From: Microbacterium yannicii
GTDB lineage: Bacteria; Actinomycetota; Actinomycetes; Actinomycetales; Microbacteriaceae
NCBI RefSeq assembly: GCF_024055635.1
Contig: NZ_JAMXMB010000040.1
Span: 248,001 to 312,000, forward strand
Direction of reading: 5' to 3'
Length of the DNA: 64,000 nucleotides
The position numbers and the translations under genes are program-made. The notes under the pieces were generated by a model. The model saw nothing but the letters and a program-made list of their open reading frames with translations, had not been told where the DNA came from and did no database searches. How positions within the stretch are numbered: position 1 is the first letter of the stretch; each line of letters begins with the position of its first letter. Positions 50,831 through 58,684 of this stretch are shown here, in pieces.

Positions 50831-53125
50831 GTGACCACCGCCCTCTATCGCCGCTATCGGCCTGAGTCGTTCGGCGAGATGATCGGGCAGTCGCAGGTCA
50901 CCGAACCTCTGATGACGGCGCTGCGCAGCGATCGCGTCGGGCATGCCTATCTGTTCTCCGGTCCGCGCGGGTGCGGCAAGACGACGTCGGCGCGCATCCT
51001 GGCGCGATGCCTGAACTGCGCGCAGGGGCCGACCGACACACCCTGCGGCACCTGCGACAGCTGCATCGAGCTCGGGCGCGGTGGTGGTGGCTCGCTCGAC
51101 GTCGTCGAGATCGATGCTGCGAGCCACAACGGCGTCGACGACGCGCGCGACCTGCGCGAGCGTGCCGTGTTCGCCCCCGCCCGCGACCGCTTCAAGATCT
51201 TCATCCTCGACGAGGCCCACATGGTCACGCCGCAGGGCTTCAACGCCCTGCTCAAGCTCGTCGAAGAGCCGCCCGACCACGTCAAGTTCATCTTCGCGAC
51301 GACCGAGCCCGAGAAGGTCATCGGCACGATCCGCTCGCGCACGCACCACTACCCGTTCCGCCTCGTGCCGCCGGCCGCGATGCTCGAGTACGTCGAGCAG
51401 CTCTGCGGGCAGGAGGGCGTCGAGGTCGAGAAGGGCGTGCTGCCGCTTGTCGTGCGGGCGGGAGGCGGCTCGCCACGAGACACGCTGTCGCTGCTCGATC
51501 AGCTCATCGCCGGGTCCGAAGACGCCAAGGTCACCTACGCCCGCGCCGTCGCGCTGCTCGGGTACACCCACGCCGAACTGCTCGACGAGGTGGTCGACGC
51601 CTTCGCCGCCTCAGACGCAGCCGCCGCCTTCGCGGCGGTCGACCGCGTCGTGCAGACCGGGCAGGACCCGCGTCGCTTCGTCGACGATCTGCTCGAGCGC
51701 CTGCGCGACCTCATCGTCGTGTCGGCGACCGGTCAGGGCGCCGCAGCGGTACTGCGCGGCATCTCCGCCGAGGACCTCGCCCGCATGCAGGGTCAGGCCG
51801 ATGCCTTCGGGCCGTCGCGACTGTCGCACATCGCGGATCTCGTCATCGCCACCCTCGACGACATGACCGGTGCCACCTCGCCCCGGCTCCAGCTCGAGCT
51901 CATGGTCGCACGCGTGCTGGCGCGAGGCGCGGGCGGCGCCGCTGTGCCGGCACCCGCCGCTGCTGCCGTGCCCGCCGCTGCCGCTTCGCCGGCGTCGCCC
52001 AGCACGGCGGCGCCGGGTGCACCGGCGCCCGCGGCTGCCTCCGGCGATCGCGCAGCTTCGGGGTCGGCGCCCGCTGCGGCAGGCGCACCCGCGGCTCCCG
52101 CGCCGGCCGCCGCCGTCGAGGCTCCTCCGGTTCCCACCGGACCGGTCACCCTCGAGCGGTTGCAGCAGGCCTGGCCGCAGGTGCTCGGTCGCCTGGAGGA
52201 CGTCAGCCGCTCGTCGTGGATGCTCGCCTCAGGCGCGCGTACCGCGGCGCTCGACGGCGACGTGCTCACGCTCGCGTTCTCGAGCCAGAGCGACGTCGCG
52301 AAGTTCAAGCAGCTCGCCGCCGGCAAGGGCCCGAGCGAGGACCTGCGGCAGGCGATCCTGGCCGTGCTCGGCATCCGCGTGAAGTACATCGCCCGCCACG
52401 ACGCGGGCGGTGGCTCGGGCGGCCCGGCGGCATCCGGTCCGGCGAGCCCCGCGCCCGCGGCTCCCGGACGCGAGGCCCCGCCCCGCGCCGCCGCACCGGA
52501 AAGCGCACCGGAGACGGCCTCAGCGGAGATGGCACCCGCTCCGCGCGTGCCGGCGTCCGCGCCCGCCGCCCCGGCCGCAGGGCGACCGTCCAGTTCGCCC
52601 GCACCCCGTGCCGCGGCATCCGCTCCCGCCCCCCGCGGATCGGCAGCGGCGCCCGCACCCCGCGCCTCGGCATCCGGCGGTCCATCGACCATGTCGGCTG
52701 CGGCCGCTCCGGTGACCGACTGGGCCGTCGCGACGATCCCGTCCGACGATGACGCTCCGCCGCCCGACCCGGGTCCGGCCGCGCTACCCACCGAGACACC
52801 CGGCCAGTTCGCGGTCGACGACGAGCCGGAAGACGCGGCGACGTCGGTCGCACGCGTCGCGACGCTCGCGCCCCCGCGGGAAGGAGACGTGCTTCCTCCC
52901 GCCGAGGTCGTGCCCTCCATCGAACCGGATGACGACGAGCTCGAGGACGAGCCGGATGCCGTCGCCGATGTCCCGGTGCCGCCGACAGTCGCCCCGCCGC
53001 TGGCTCCGGTGGTGACCACGCGCAACGGCGGAGTGCAGCGCTACGGCGAGGCGGTGGTGCGTCAGGTGCTCGGCGCCACCTTCGTGCGCGAGGAACCCTA
53101 CGAGCCGCCGACGAGGTTCAACTAG
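50831..53125 (+). CDS. dnaX: DNA polymerase III subunit gamma/tau
   Basis: A 764-residue clamp-loader subunit. AAA+ module: FSGPRGCGKTTSARILARCL (Walker A), zinc module C-x8-C-GTCDSC, ILDEAHMVTPQGFNALLKLV (Walker B), SRTHHYPFRLVPP. Domain III follows to about residue 360, then low-complexity Ala/Pro-rich stretches (about 370-430 and 520-640) around a conserved tau-type block (LERLQQAWPQVLGRLEDVSR). The C-terminus EPYEPPTRF is typical. No A-rich slippery heptamer was seen, so only the full-length tau product is expected. GTG start leaderless. Confidence 0.95.
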   Translation: MTTALYRRYRPESFGEMIGQSQVTEPLMTALRSDRVGHAYLFSGPRGCGKTTSARILARCLNCAQGPTDTPCGTCDSCIELGRGGGGSLDVVEIDAASHNGVDDARDLRERAVFAPARDRFKIFILDEAHMVTPQGFNALLKLVEEPPDHVKFIFATTEPEKVIGTIRSRTHHYPFRLVPPAAMLEYVEQLCGQEGVEVEKGVLPLVVRAGGGSPRDTLSLLDQLIAGSEDAKVTYARAVALLGYTHAELLDEVVDAFAASDAAAAFAAVDRVVQTGQDPRRFVDDLLERLRDLIVVSATGQGAAAVLRGISAEDLARMQGQADAFGPSRLSHIADLVIATLDDMTGATSPRLQLELMVARVLARGAGGAAVPAPAAAAVPAAAASPASPSTAAPGAPAPAAASGDRAASGSAPAAAGAPAAPAPAAAVEAPPVPTGPVTLERLQQAWPQVLGRLEDVSRSSWMLASGARTAALDGDVLTLAFSSQSDVAKFKQLAAGKGPSEDLRQAILAVLGIRVKYIARHDAGGGSGGPAASGPASPAPAAPGREAPPRAAAPESAPETASAEMAPAPRVPASAPAAPAAGRPSSSPAPRAAASAPAPRGSAAAPAPRASASGGPSTMSAAAAPVTDWAVATIPSDDDAPPPDPGPAALPTETPGQFAVDDEPEDAATSVARVATLAPPREGDVLPPAEVVPSIEPDDDELEDEPDAVADVPVPPTVAPPLAPVVTTRNGGVQRYGEAVVRQVLGATFVREEPYEPPTRFN

Positions 53126-53128
53126 CCC

Positions 53129-53722
53129 ATGTACGACGGCATCGTCCAAGATCTCATCGACGAATTCGGCCGCCTCCCCGGGATCGGCCCCAAGTCGGCG
53201 CAGCGCATCGCATTCCACATCCTGCAGACGCCCAACTTCGACGTGTCGCACCTCGCCGAGCTCCTCAGCGTCGTGCGCGAACGGGTTCGTTTCTGCGAGG
53301 TCTGCGGCAACGTCTCCGAGCAGGAGCGCTGCTCGATCTGCCGCGACCCGCGCCGCAACCAGACGCTGGTGTGCGTCGTGGAGGACGCCAAGGACGTCGC
53401 TGCGATCGAGCGCACCCGCGAGTTCCGCGGCCTCTACCACGTGCTGGGCGGCGCGATCAGCCCGATCGCCGGCATCGGTCCGGACGATCTGCGCATCACC
53501 CAGCTCATGCAGCGGCTCGCCGACGGCACCGTGCAGGAGGTCATCCTGGCCACGAATCCCAACCTCGAGGGCGAGGCCACGGCGACGTACCTCAGCCGGC
53601 TGCTGCACACGCTCGAGATCTCGGTGACACGCCTGGCCTCCGGCCTCCCGGTCGGCGGTGACCTGGAATACGCCGACGAGGTGACTCTGGGCCGTGCCTT
53701 CGAGGGACGACGCTCGGTCTGA
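53129..53722 (+). CDS. recR: Recombination mediator protein RecR
   Basis: A 197-residue protein beginning 3 bp after dnaX. HhH motif FGRLPGIGPKSAQRIAFHIL, zinc finger CEVCGNVSEQERCSIC, and the Toprim core VCVVEDAKDVAAIERTREF with LGGAISPIAGIGPDDL and ATNPNLEGEATATYL. With RecF/RecO it loads RecA at gaps. dnaX-recR adjacency is conserved widely. Confidence 0.96.
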   Translation: MYDGIVQDLIDEFGRLPGIGPKSAQRIAFHILQTPNFDVSHLAELLSVVRERVRFCEVCGNVSEQERCSICRDPRRNQTLVCVVEDAKDVAAIERTREFRGLYHVLGGAISPIAGIGPDDLRITQLMQRLADGTVQEVILATNPNLEGEATATYLSRLLHTLEISVTRLASGLPVGGDLEYADEVTLGRAFEGRRSV

Positions 53723-53855
53723 CTCGGCGGATGTCGGAACTCCGCCGTAGATTGGCGGTCGGCCGCCTCGCGGCGAGGTGCCGATTCGCGGATGCTGAAT
53801 CCTGAGGCTGCCTCGATCTGTGCCGCGGCTGTCATCCGTCGACGGAAAGAACCAC

Positions 53856-54785
53856 ATGAACTCCTCGCAGCGCTTCGACACGCGTGCGTGGCTGCTGTTC
53901 GCTGCGATGGCGGTGCTGTGGGGCATCCCGTACCTGTTCATCAGCATCGCGGTCGAGTCGTACTCTCCCGCCGCGGTGGTGGCAGGCCGGACGCTCCTCG
54001 GCGCGCTGATCCTCCTGCCGTTCGCCCTCAAGCAGAAGGCGCTGCGTCCGGCGTTCGCGAAGATCGGATGGGTGCTGCTGTTCGGCGCCATCGAGATGGC
54101 CGGGCCCTTCCTGCTGCTCGGTCATGCCGAGCAGACGCTGCCGTCGGGCCTCACCGGCCTCCTCGTCGCGACGGTCCCGCTGTTCGCCGCGATCATCGCG
54201 TTCGGCGGCGGCGACCGCTCGGTCCTGAGCCCGGCGCGCAGCATCGGACTCTTCGTCGGCTTCGTCGGCGTCTTCGTGATCGTGGCCGGCCCCGGCCTCG
54301 CCATCGAGGGCGGCGGCGGCCTCATCGCCGTCGGCGAGGTGCTCCTGGTCGCATTGCTCTACGCCATCGCACCGTTCGTCATCGCGACGAAGCTGCGCGA
54401 TGTGCCGTCGCTCGGCTCGATCACCCTGGCTCTGCTCGCGGTGGGGATCTTCTACACGCCGATCGCGTTCCTGACCCAGCACGAGGTCCCGACGGTCGAG
54501 GGAACCGTGTCGCTGGTTGCGCTTGCGGTGCTGTGCACGGCGCTGGCGTTCATCACGTTCTTCGCGCTGATCGCGCGCGTCGGCCCGGTGAGGGCGCCGC
54601 TGTTCACATACGTCAACCCGGTCGTGGCGATCGTGCTGGGCACGCTGATCCTCGGCGAGCCGTTGACGGTCGGCCTGCTGATCGGTTTCCCCCTGGTCGT
54701 GCTGGGGTGCTGGCTCGCGGCGACAGGCGGCCGCCTGCGCGCGGACAAGTCTGGCGCCGACTTTCCGCCCGTGCCGTCTGGCTGA
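53856..54785 (+). CDS. EamA/DMT-family transporter
   Basis: A 309-residue membrane protein with ten helices (two EamA repeats). First repeat starts WLLFAAMAVLWGIPYLFISI; the second at VGEVLLVALLYAIAPFVIAT. The C-terminus is polar. Exporters of amino acids or metabolites have this fold. It precedes the lysC-asd block, so a lysine/threonine-family amino acid might be exported, but that is only context. Start MNSSQRFDT with GGAAAGA. Confidence 0.85.
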   Translation: MNSSQRFDTRAWLLFAAMAVLWGIPYLFISIAVESYSPAAVVAGRTLLGALILLPFALKQKALRPAFAKIGWVLLFGAIEMAGPFLLLGHAEQTLPSGLTGLLVATVPLFAAIIAFGGGDRSVLSPARSIGLFVGFVGVFVIVAGPGLAIEGGGGLIAVGEVLLVALLYAIAPFVIATKLRDVPSLGSITLALLAVGIFYTPIAFLTQHEVPTVEGTVSLVALAVLCTALAFITFFALIARVGPVRAPLFTYVNPVVAIVLGTLILGEPLTVGLLIGFPLVVLGCWLAATGGRLRADKSGADFPPVPSG

Positions 54786-54859
54786 GCGAGCGACTCACGA
54801 CCTGCTACGCGCGGCGGCGAACCCGGCGTGACCGCCTGGCGGTGGCATCCGTCGCGGCG

Positions 54860-55348
54860 TCAGCGGAGCACCTCGACGAGCGCGACCCACGACACGACGA
54901 TGGCCGACACGATGGCCAGCAGTGTTGCTGCCGCGGCGATCGTCAGGCCTACCGGCTGCCCGAGGAGGAGGGTCACCGATGCGGCCGCGTAGGCGATGAT
55001 CGGCGCGAATCCCAGCACCGTCTTGAGCAGGCGCCCGACATGCTCGGGATCGGGGTCTCTCACGATGACGAGGGTCGCGTGCACCTGGAAGATCGCAGCC
55101 ACGAACGTGGACACGCCGATCACGACGCCGTACCAGAGCACGCTGACGTCGGGAACGAGACCGACGCCCGTGACGATGATGGCGAGAACCAGCGCCGCGA
55201 TCGCCGCGGCGAGGCGCGCGGTCAGGGTGTTCGATTTGATGATCTCGGCGATGTTGACGCTCGAGGCGACGATGACGAGGCCGGCCAGGGCAGCCGTCGC
55301 GCCGACCATGGCGACGTTGAACTCCGACCACACCTCGATCTGCTCCAT
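54860..55348 (-). CDS. Small four-helix membrane protein (hypothetical)
   Basis: A 162-residue protein with four helices: FNVAMVGATAALAGLVIVAS, LAAAIAALVLAIIVTGVGLV, YGVVIGVSTFVAAIFQVHA and a last pair TVLGFAPIIAYAAASVTLLL plus TIAAAATLLAIVSAIVV. Similar proteins of unknown function occur in actinobacteria. Its start is marked by a leaderless -10 (TAGCAT). It is convergent with the EamA transporter and divergent from lysC. Confidence 0.7.
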   Translation of the reverse strand: MEQIEVWSEFNVAMVGATAALAGLVIVASSVNIAEIIKSNTLTARLAAAIAALVLAIIVTGVGLVPDVSVLWYGVVIGVSTFVAAIFQVHATLVIVRDPDPEHVGRLLKTVLGFAPIIAYAAASVTLLLGQPVGLTIAAAATLLAIVSAIVVSWVALVEVLR

Positions 55349-55354
55349 GCTCGG

Positions 55355-55360
55355 ATGCTA
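55355..55360 (-). promoter_or_regulatory. Leaderless-type -10 box (TAGCAT), membrane protein
   Basis: Minus-strand TAGCAT, 6 nt (CCGAGC), ATG at 55348. A plus-strand TAAGAT at 55400-55405 faces the other way for lysC. Confidence 0.6.
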
Positions 55361-55479
55361 GTGCCGGGACACATGGCGGGAGGCGCATGAGAGCGTCCGT
55401 AAGATGGAGCGTCGGGTGAAGTGCAGAAGCTCTGGTGCGGCATCCGTTCTCGCCCCCTGACATACGCGTGGAGTTCGAT

Positions 55480-56766
55480 GTGGCGCTGATCGTCCAGAAG
55501 TACGGCGGATCGTCGGTCGCCGATGCCGAGAGCATCAAGCGCGTCGCCAAGCGCATCGTCGACACGCGCCGTGCCGGCCACGATGTCGTGGTGGCCGTGA
55601 GCGCGATGGGCGACACGACCGACGAGCTGCTCGACCTCGCCGGACAGGTGGCGCCGATCCCCGCCCCGCGGGAGCTCGACATGCTGCTCTCGAGCGGTGA
55701 GCGCATCTCGATGGCGCTGCTCGCCATGGCGATCCACTCGATGGGCTTCGAAGCGCGCTCGTTCACCGGCAGCCAGGCGGGCATGATCACGACCGCCGAC
55801 CACGGCTCGGCGCGCATCGTCGACGTCACGCCGATCCGTCTGCGCGAAGCGCTCGATGAGGGCGCGATCGTCATCGTCGCCGGCTTCCAGGGTTTCAATC
55901 GCGACACCCGCGACATCACCACGCTCGGTCGCGGCGGCTCCGACACCACCGCGGTGGCCTTGGCCGCCGCGCTGGATGCTGACGTCTGCGAGATCTACAG
56001 CGACGTCGACGGCATCTTCACCGCCGACCCGCGCGTGGTGCCGAAGGCCCAGAAGCTGAACGTCGTCTCGGCGGAGGAGATGCTCGAGCTCGCCGCCAAC
56101 GGCGCGAAGGTGCTGTACATCCGCGCCGTCGAGTATGCGCGCCGTCACCGCGTGCTGATCCACGCCCGCTCCACGTTCAGCTCGAGCGTGGGGACCTATG
56201 TGCTCGGCCCCGGAATGAGCGTCCCCGAGGGCGAAGAGGGAGAAGAGATGGAAGAGCCGATCGTCGCAGGGGTCGCCACCGACCTCGGACAGGCCAAGAT
56301 CACCGTCATCGGCGTGCCGGATGTGCCGGGCAAGGCGGCCGAGATCTTCAAGGTCATCGCGAAGTCCGGTGCCAACGTCGACATGATCGTGCAGAACGTG
56401 TCGGCCGCCGCGACCGGCCGCACCGACATCTCGTTCACCCTCCCGAAGACCGACGCCGCGACAGCGCTCAAGGCGCTCGTCGGCGACCAGTCCGACATCG
56501 GCTTCGAGAACCTGGTCCACGACGACCAGATCGGGAAGCTGTCGGTCGTCGGTGCCGGCATGCGCACGCACTCGGGCGTCTCCGCCACCCTGTTCGAGGC
56601 GCTGAGCGTCGCGGGCATCAACATCGAGATGATCTCCACCTCCGAGATCCGCATCTCCGTGGTGGTGCGCGGCGACGACCTCGCCGAGGCCGCCCGCGTC
56701 GTGCACACGGCCTACGGCCTCGACGGCGACATCGAAGCCACCGTCCACGCCGGCACCGGCCGCTGA
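55480..56766 (+). CDS. lysC: Aspartate kinase
   Basis: A 428-residue enzyme. Starts GTG (MALIVQKYGGSSVADAESIK) with GGAG six bases upstream. Kinase domain (residues 1-245) has SGERISMALLAMAIHSMGF, SFTGSQAGMITT, GFQGFNRDTRDITTLGRGGS and DVDGIFTADPRVV. Two ACT domains follow (VIGVPDVPGKAAEIFKVIA; VVGAGMRTHSGVSATLFEAL), the site of lysine/threonine feedback. An internal in-frame ATG at 56248 (MEEPIVAGVATD) with AGGGAGAAGAG upstream matches the beta-subunit start of Corynebacterium aspartokinase. It begins the lysine/methionine/threonine pathway; asd follows after a GNAT. Confidence 0.95.
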   Translation: MALIVQKYGGSSVADAESIKRVAKRIVDTRRAGHDVVVAVSAMGDTTDELLDLAGQVAPIPAPRELDMLLSSGERISMALLAMAIHSMGFEARSFTGSQAGMITTADHGSARIVDVTPIRLREALDEGAIVIVAGFQGFNRDTRDITTLGRGGSDTTAVALAAALDADVCEIYSDVDGIFTADPRVVPKAQKLNVVSAEEMLELAANGAKVLYIRAVEYARRHRVLIHARSTFSSSVGTYVLGPGMSVPEGEEGEEMEEPIVAGVATDLGQAKITVIGVPDVPGKAAEIFKVIAKSGANVDMIVQNVSAAATGRTDISFTLPKTDAATALKALVGDQSDIGFENLVHDDQIGKLSVVGAGMRTHSGVSATLFEALSVAGINIEMISTSEIRISVVVRGDDLAEAARVVHTAYGLDGDIEATVHAGTGR

Positions 56767-56771
56767 CCCGC

Positions 56772-57287
56772 GTGGTGTCGGGCCTCGAGCTTCCCGTCGA
56801 CCTCTCGACGCGGGCCGGCGTCGTCACCCTGCGTGTCGCGGGCACCGACGATCTGGACGCCCTCATGGCGCTCCTGTCGGACGACCCGATCAGCGCCGCG
56901 CGCGGCGACACCGGCCTCGAGCAGAATCGGCCGGCGTACGCACGGGCCCTCGAGCGGATCGCCGCCGACCCGGCCAACGCGCAACTCGTCGCGGTCTCGC
57001 GGGACCGGATCGTGGGCACGATGCAGCTGACCGTGATCCCGGGGCTCGCGCGTGCCGGCGCGGACCGTCTGCAGGTCGAGACCGTGCGTGTCGCGAGCGA
57101 CTGCCGCTCCTCAGGGATCGGGGCGGCGATGATGCGCTGGGTCGCAGACGTCGCCGCACCCGCGCTGGGCGCCACCCTCATCCAGCTCACCTCCGACGCC
57201 GCGCGTGTCGACGCACACCGCTTCTATGAGCGCCTGGGCTACACGCCCTCGCACGTCGGCTTCAAGCTGCGCGCGCCCTCGGCCTGA
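56772..57287 (+). CDS. GNAT family N-acetyltransferase
   Basis: A 171-residue protein starting GTG five bases after lysC (a second GTG, one codon later, is an alternative). GNAT motif A is RVASDCRSSGIGAAMMRWV (acetyl-CoA-binding R/QxxGxG/A variant RSSGIG), and motif B region is TSDAARVDAHRFYERLGY. Substrate unknown. Its close spacing to lysC suggests the same transcript; a hairpin at 57307-57331 ends it before asd. Confidence 0.85.
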   Translation: MVSGLELPVDLSTRAGVVTLRVAGTDDLDALMALLSDDPISAARGDTGLEQNRPAYARALERIAADPANAQLVAVSRDRIVGTMQLTVIPGLARAGADRLQVETVRVASDCRSSGIGAAMMRWVADVAAPALGATLIQLTSDAARVDAHRFYERLGYTPSHVGFKLRAPSA

Positions 57288-57306
57288 TCGCACGCACGCG
57301 AGCGAG

Positions 57307-57331
57307 CGGATGCCGCGGCCCGCGGCATCCG
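57307..57331 (+). terminator. Terminator-like hairpin after the GNAT gene
   Basis: CGGATGCCGCG - GCC - CGCGGCATCCG, an 11-bp perfect stem with a 3-nt loop. It contains the GGATGCC/GGCATCC motif over-represented in the window. Confidence 0.6.
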
Positions 57332-57453
57332 TCCACGACAGATGTAACGGCGGGCCGAGGCGCCGGCGCGCGGCGGTAGAATCGCCGAAACCCGCGCGTC
57401 CGACGGTGCCCGCGCGTCCGCTTCACGCTCGTACCCACGCTGAGGACTCACCC

Positions 57454-58542
57454 ATGACCCGCATCTCCGATTCAGGACTCTCCGTCGCCGTCGTCGGCGC
57501 CACCGGCCAGGTCGGCGGCGCGATGATCGACATTCTCGAGGAGCGCGGGTTCCCGGTGCGCGAGATCCGCGCCTTCGCGACGGCCCGCTCGGCCGGATCC
57601 GACGTCATCTTCCAGGGCAAGGCCGTCACCGTGGAGGATGTCGCCACCGCCGAGCTCGACGGCATCGACATCGCCCTCTTCTCGGCCGGCGCCACCGGCA
57701 GCCGTGCGCACGCGCCGCGCTTCGCCGAGGCGGGCGCCGTCGTCATCGACAACTCCAGCGCGTGGCGCATGGACCCCGACGTGCCGCTCGTCGTGAGCGA
57801 GGTCAACCCGCACGCGATCGCCGAGGCGCGCAAGGGCATCATCGCGAACCCCAACTGCACCACGATGGCCGCGATGCCGATTCTGAAGGTCCTCGACGCC
57901 GAGGCCGGTCTCGAGCGACTCATCATCAGCACGTACCAGGCTGTCAGCGGCTCGGGGCTCGCGGGCGTCCAGGAGCTCCTGGGTCAGCTCGAGGGCGTCT
58001 TCGCACAGGGCGACGTCGAGCGTCTCGCCCGCGACGGCGCGGCCCTCGACTTCCCGCAGCCCGAGAAGTACATCGCCCCGATCGCGTTCGACGTCATCCC
58101 GTTCGCCGGGAACCTCGTCGACGACGGGCTCAACGAGACTGACGAGGAGAAGAAGCTCCGCAACGAGAGCCGCAAGATCCTCGAGCTGCCCGAGCTCCGC
58201 GTCGCCGGCACGTGTGTGCGCGTGCCCGTCCTCACCGGCCACTCGCTGTCGGTCAACGTGGAGTTCGCGCGCGACATCACGCCCGACCGGGCGCGCGAGG
58301 TGCTCGCCTCGGCGCCGGGTGTGAAGCTCGAGGAGGTTCCCACGCCGCTGCAGGCCGCCGGCACCGACCCGAGCTATGTCGGCCGCATCCGCGCGGACCA
58401 GTCCGCGCCCGAGGGCAAGGGCCTCGTGCTGTTCATCTCGAACGACAACCTGCGCAAGGGCGCCGCGCTCAACGCGGTGCAGATCGCGGAGCTCATCGCG
58501 GCCCGGTCCCTGAGCCTGTCGAACGACGGCGTCACCGCCTGA
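57454..58542 (+). CDS. asd: Aspartate-semialdehyde dehydrogenase
   Basis: A 362-residue enzyme. NADPH-binding start VAVVGATGQVGGAMIDILEE, ALFSAGATGSRAHAPRFAEA, the nucleophile C135 in NPNCTTMAAMPILK, YQAVSGSGLAGVQE, and VPVLTGHSLSVNVEFARDIT. It reduces aspartyl phosphate from LysC. The start is MTRISDSG with GAGGA ahead; upstream codons are not used. A TAGAAT -10 at about 57375 gives a leader of about 72 nt. Confidence 0.96.
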   Translation: MTRISDSGLSVAVVGATGQVGGAMIDILEERGFPVREIRAFATARSAGSDVIFQGKAVTVEDVATAELDGIDIALFSAGATGSRAHAPRFAEAGAVVIDNSSAWRMDPDVPLVVSEVNPHAIAEARKGIIANPNCTTMAAMPILKVLDAEAGLERLIISTYQAVSGSGLAGVQELLGQLEGVFAQGDVERLARDGAALDFPQPEKYIAPIAFDVIPFAGNLVDDGLNETDEEKKLRNESRKILELPELRVAGTCVRVPVLTGHSLSVNVEFARDITPDRAREVLASAPGVKLEEVPTPLQAAGTDPSYVGRIRADQSAPEGKGLVLFISNDNLRKGAALNAVQIAELIAARSLSLSNDGVTA

Positions 58543-58561
58543 CCTTCACCTCCACGACTCC

Positions 58562-58599
58562 AAGGGAGCGGATGCCGCGGCCGCGGCATCCGCTCCCTT
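58562..58599 (+). terminator. 38-bp perfect palindrome (terminator) after asd
   Basis: AAGGGAGCGGATGCCGCGG followed directly by its exact reverse complement, 19 bp per arm, with a GTCGTTTC tail. Very strong hairpin between asd and mqo. Confidence 0.85.
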
Positions 58600-58672
58600 G
58601 TCGTTTCGGCAAGAACCCCGAGACTTTCCGGGGAGGAGCCGTCGCCCGGTCAGGGGTGCTTTCGGGCGGAAC

Positions 58673-58678
58673 TAGAAT
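58673..58678 (+). promoter_or_regulatory. Leaderless-type -10 box (TAGAAT), mqo
   Basis: TAGAAT, 6 nt (CATCTG), GTG at 58685. The best -10 match among the leaderless set. Confidence 0.68.
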
Positions 58679-58684
58679 CATCTG

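Noticed and set aside
50831..53125. Programmed frameshift in dnaX producing gamma
   Set aside because: No A-rich slippery heptamer or following stem was found; the gene reads as tau only.
55361..55479. Lysine riboswitch before lysC
   Set aside because: The leader after the TAAGAT box is about 70 nt and lacks the needed multi-helix structure.
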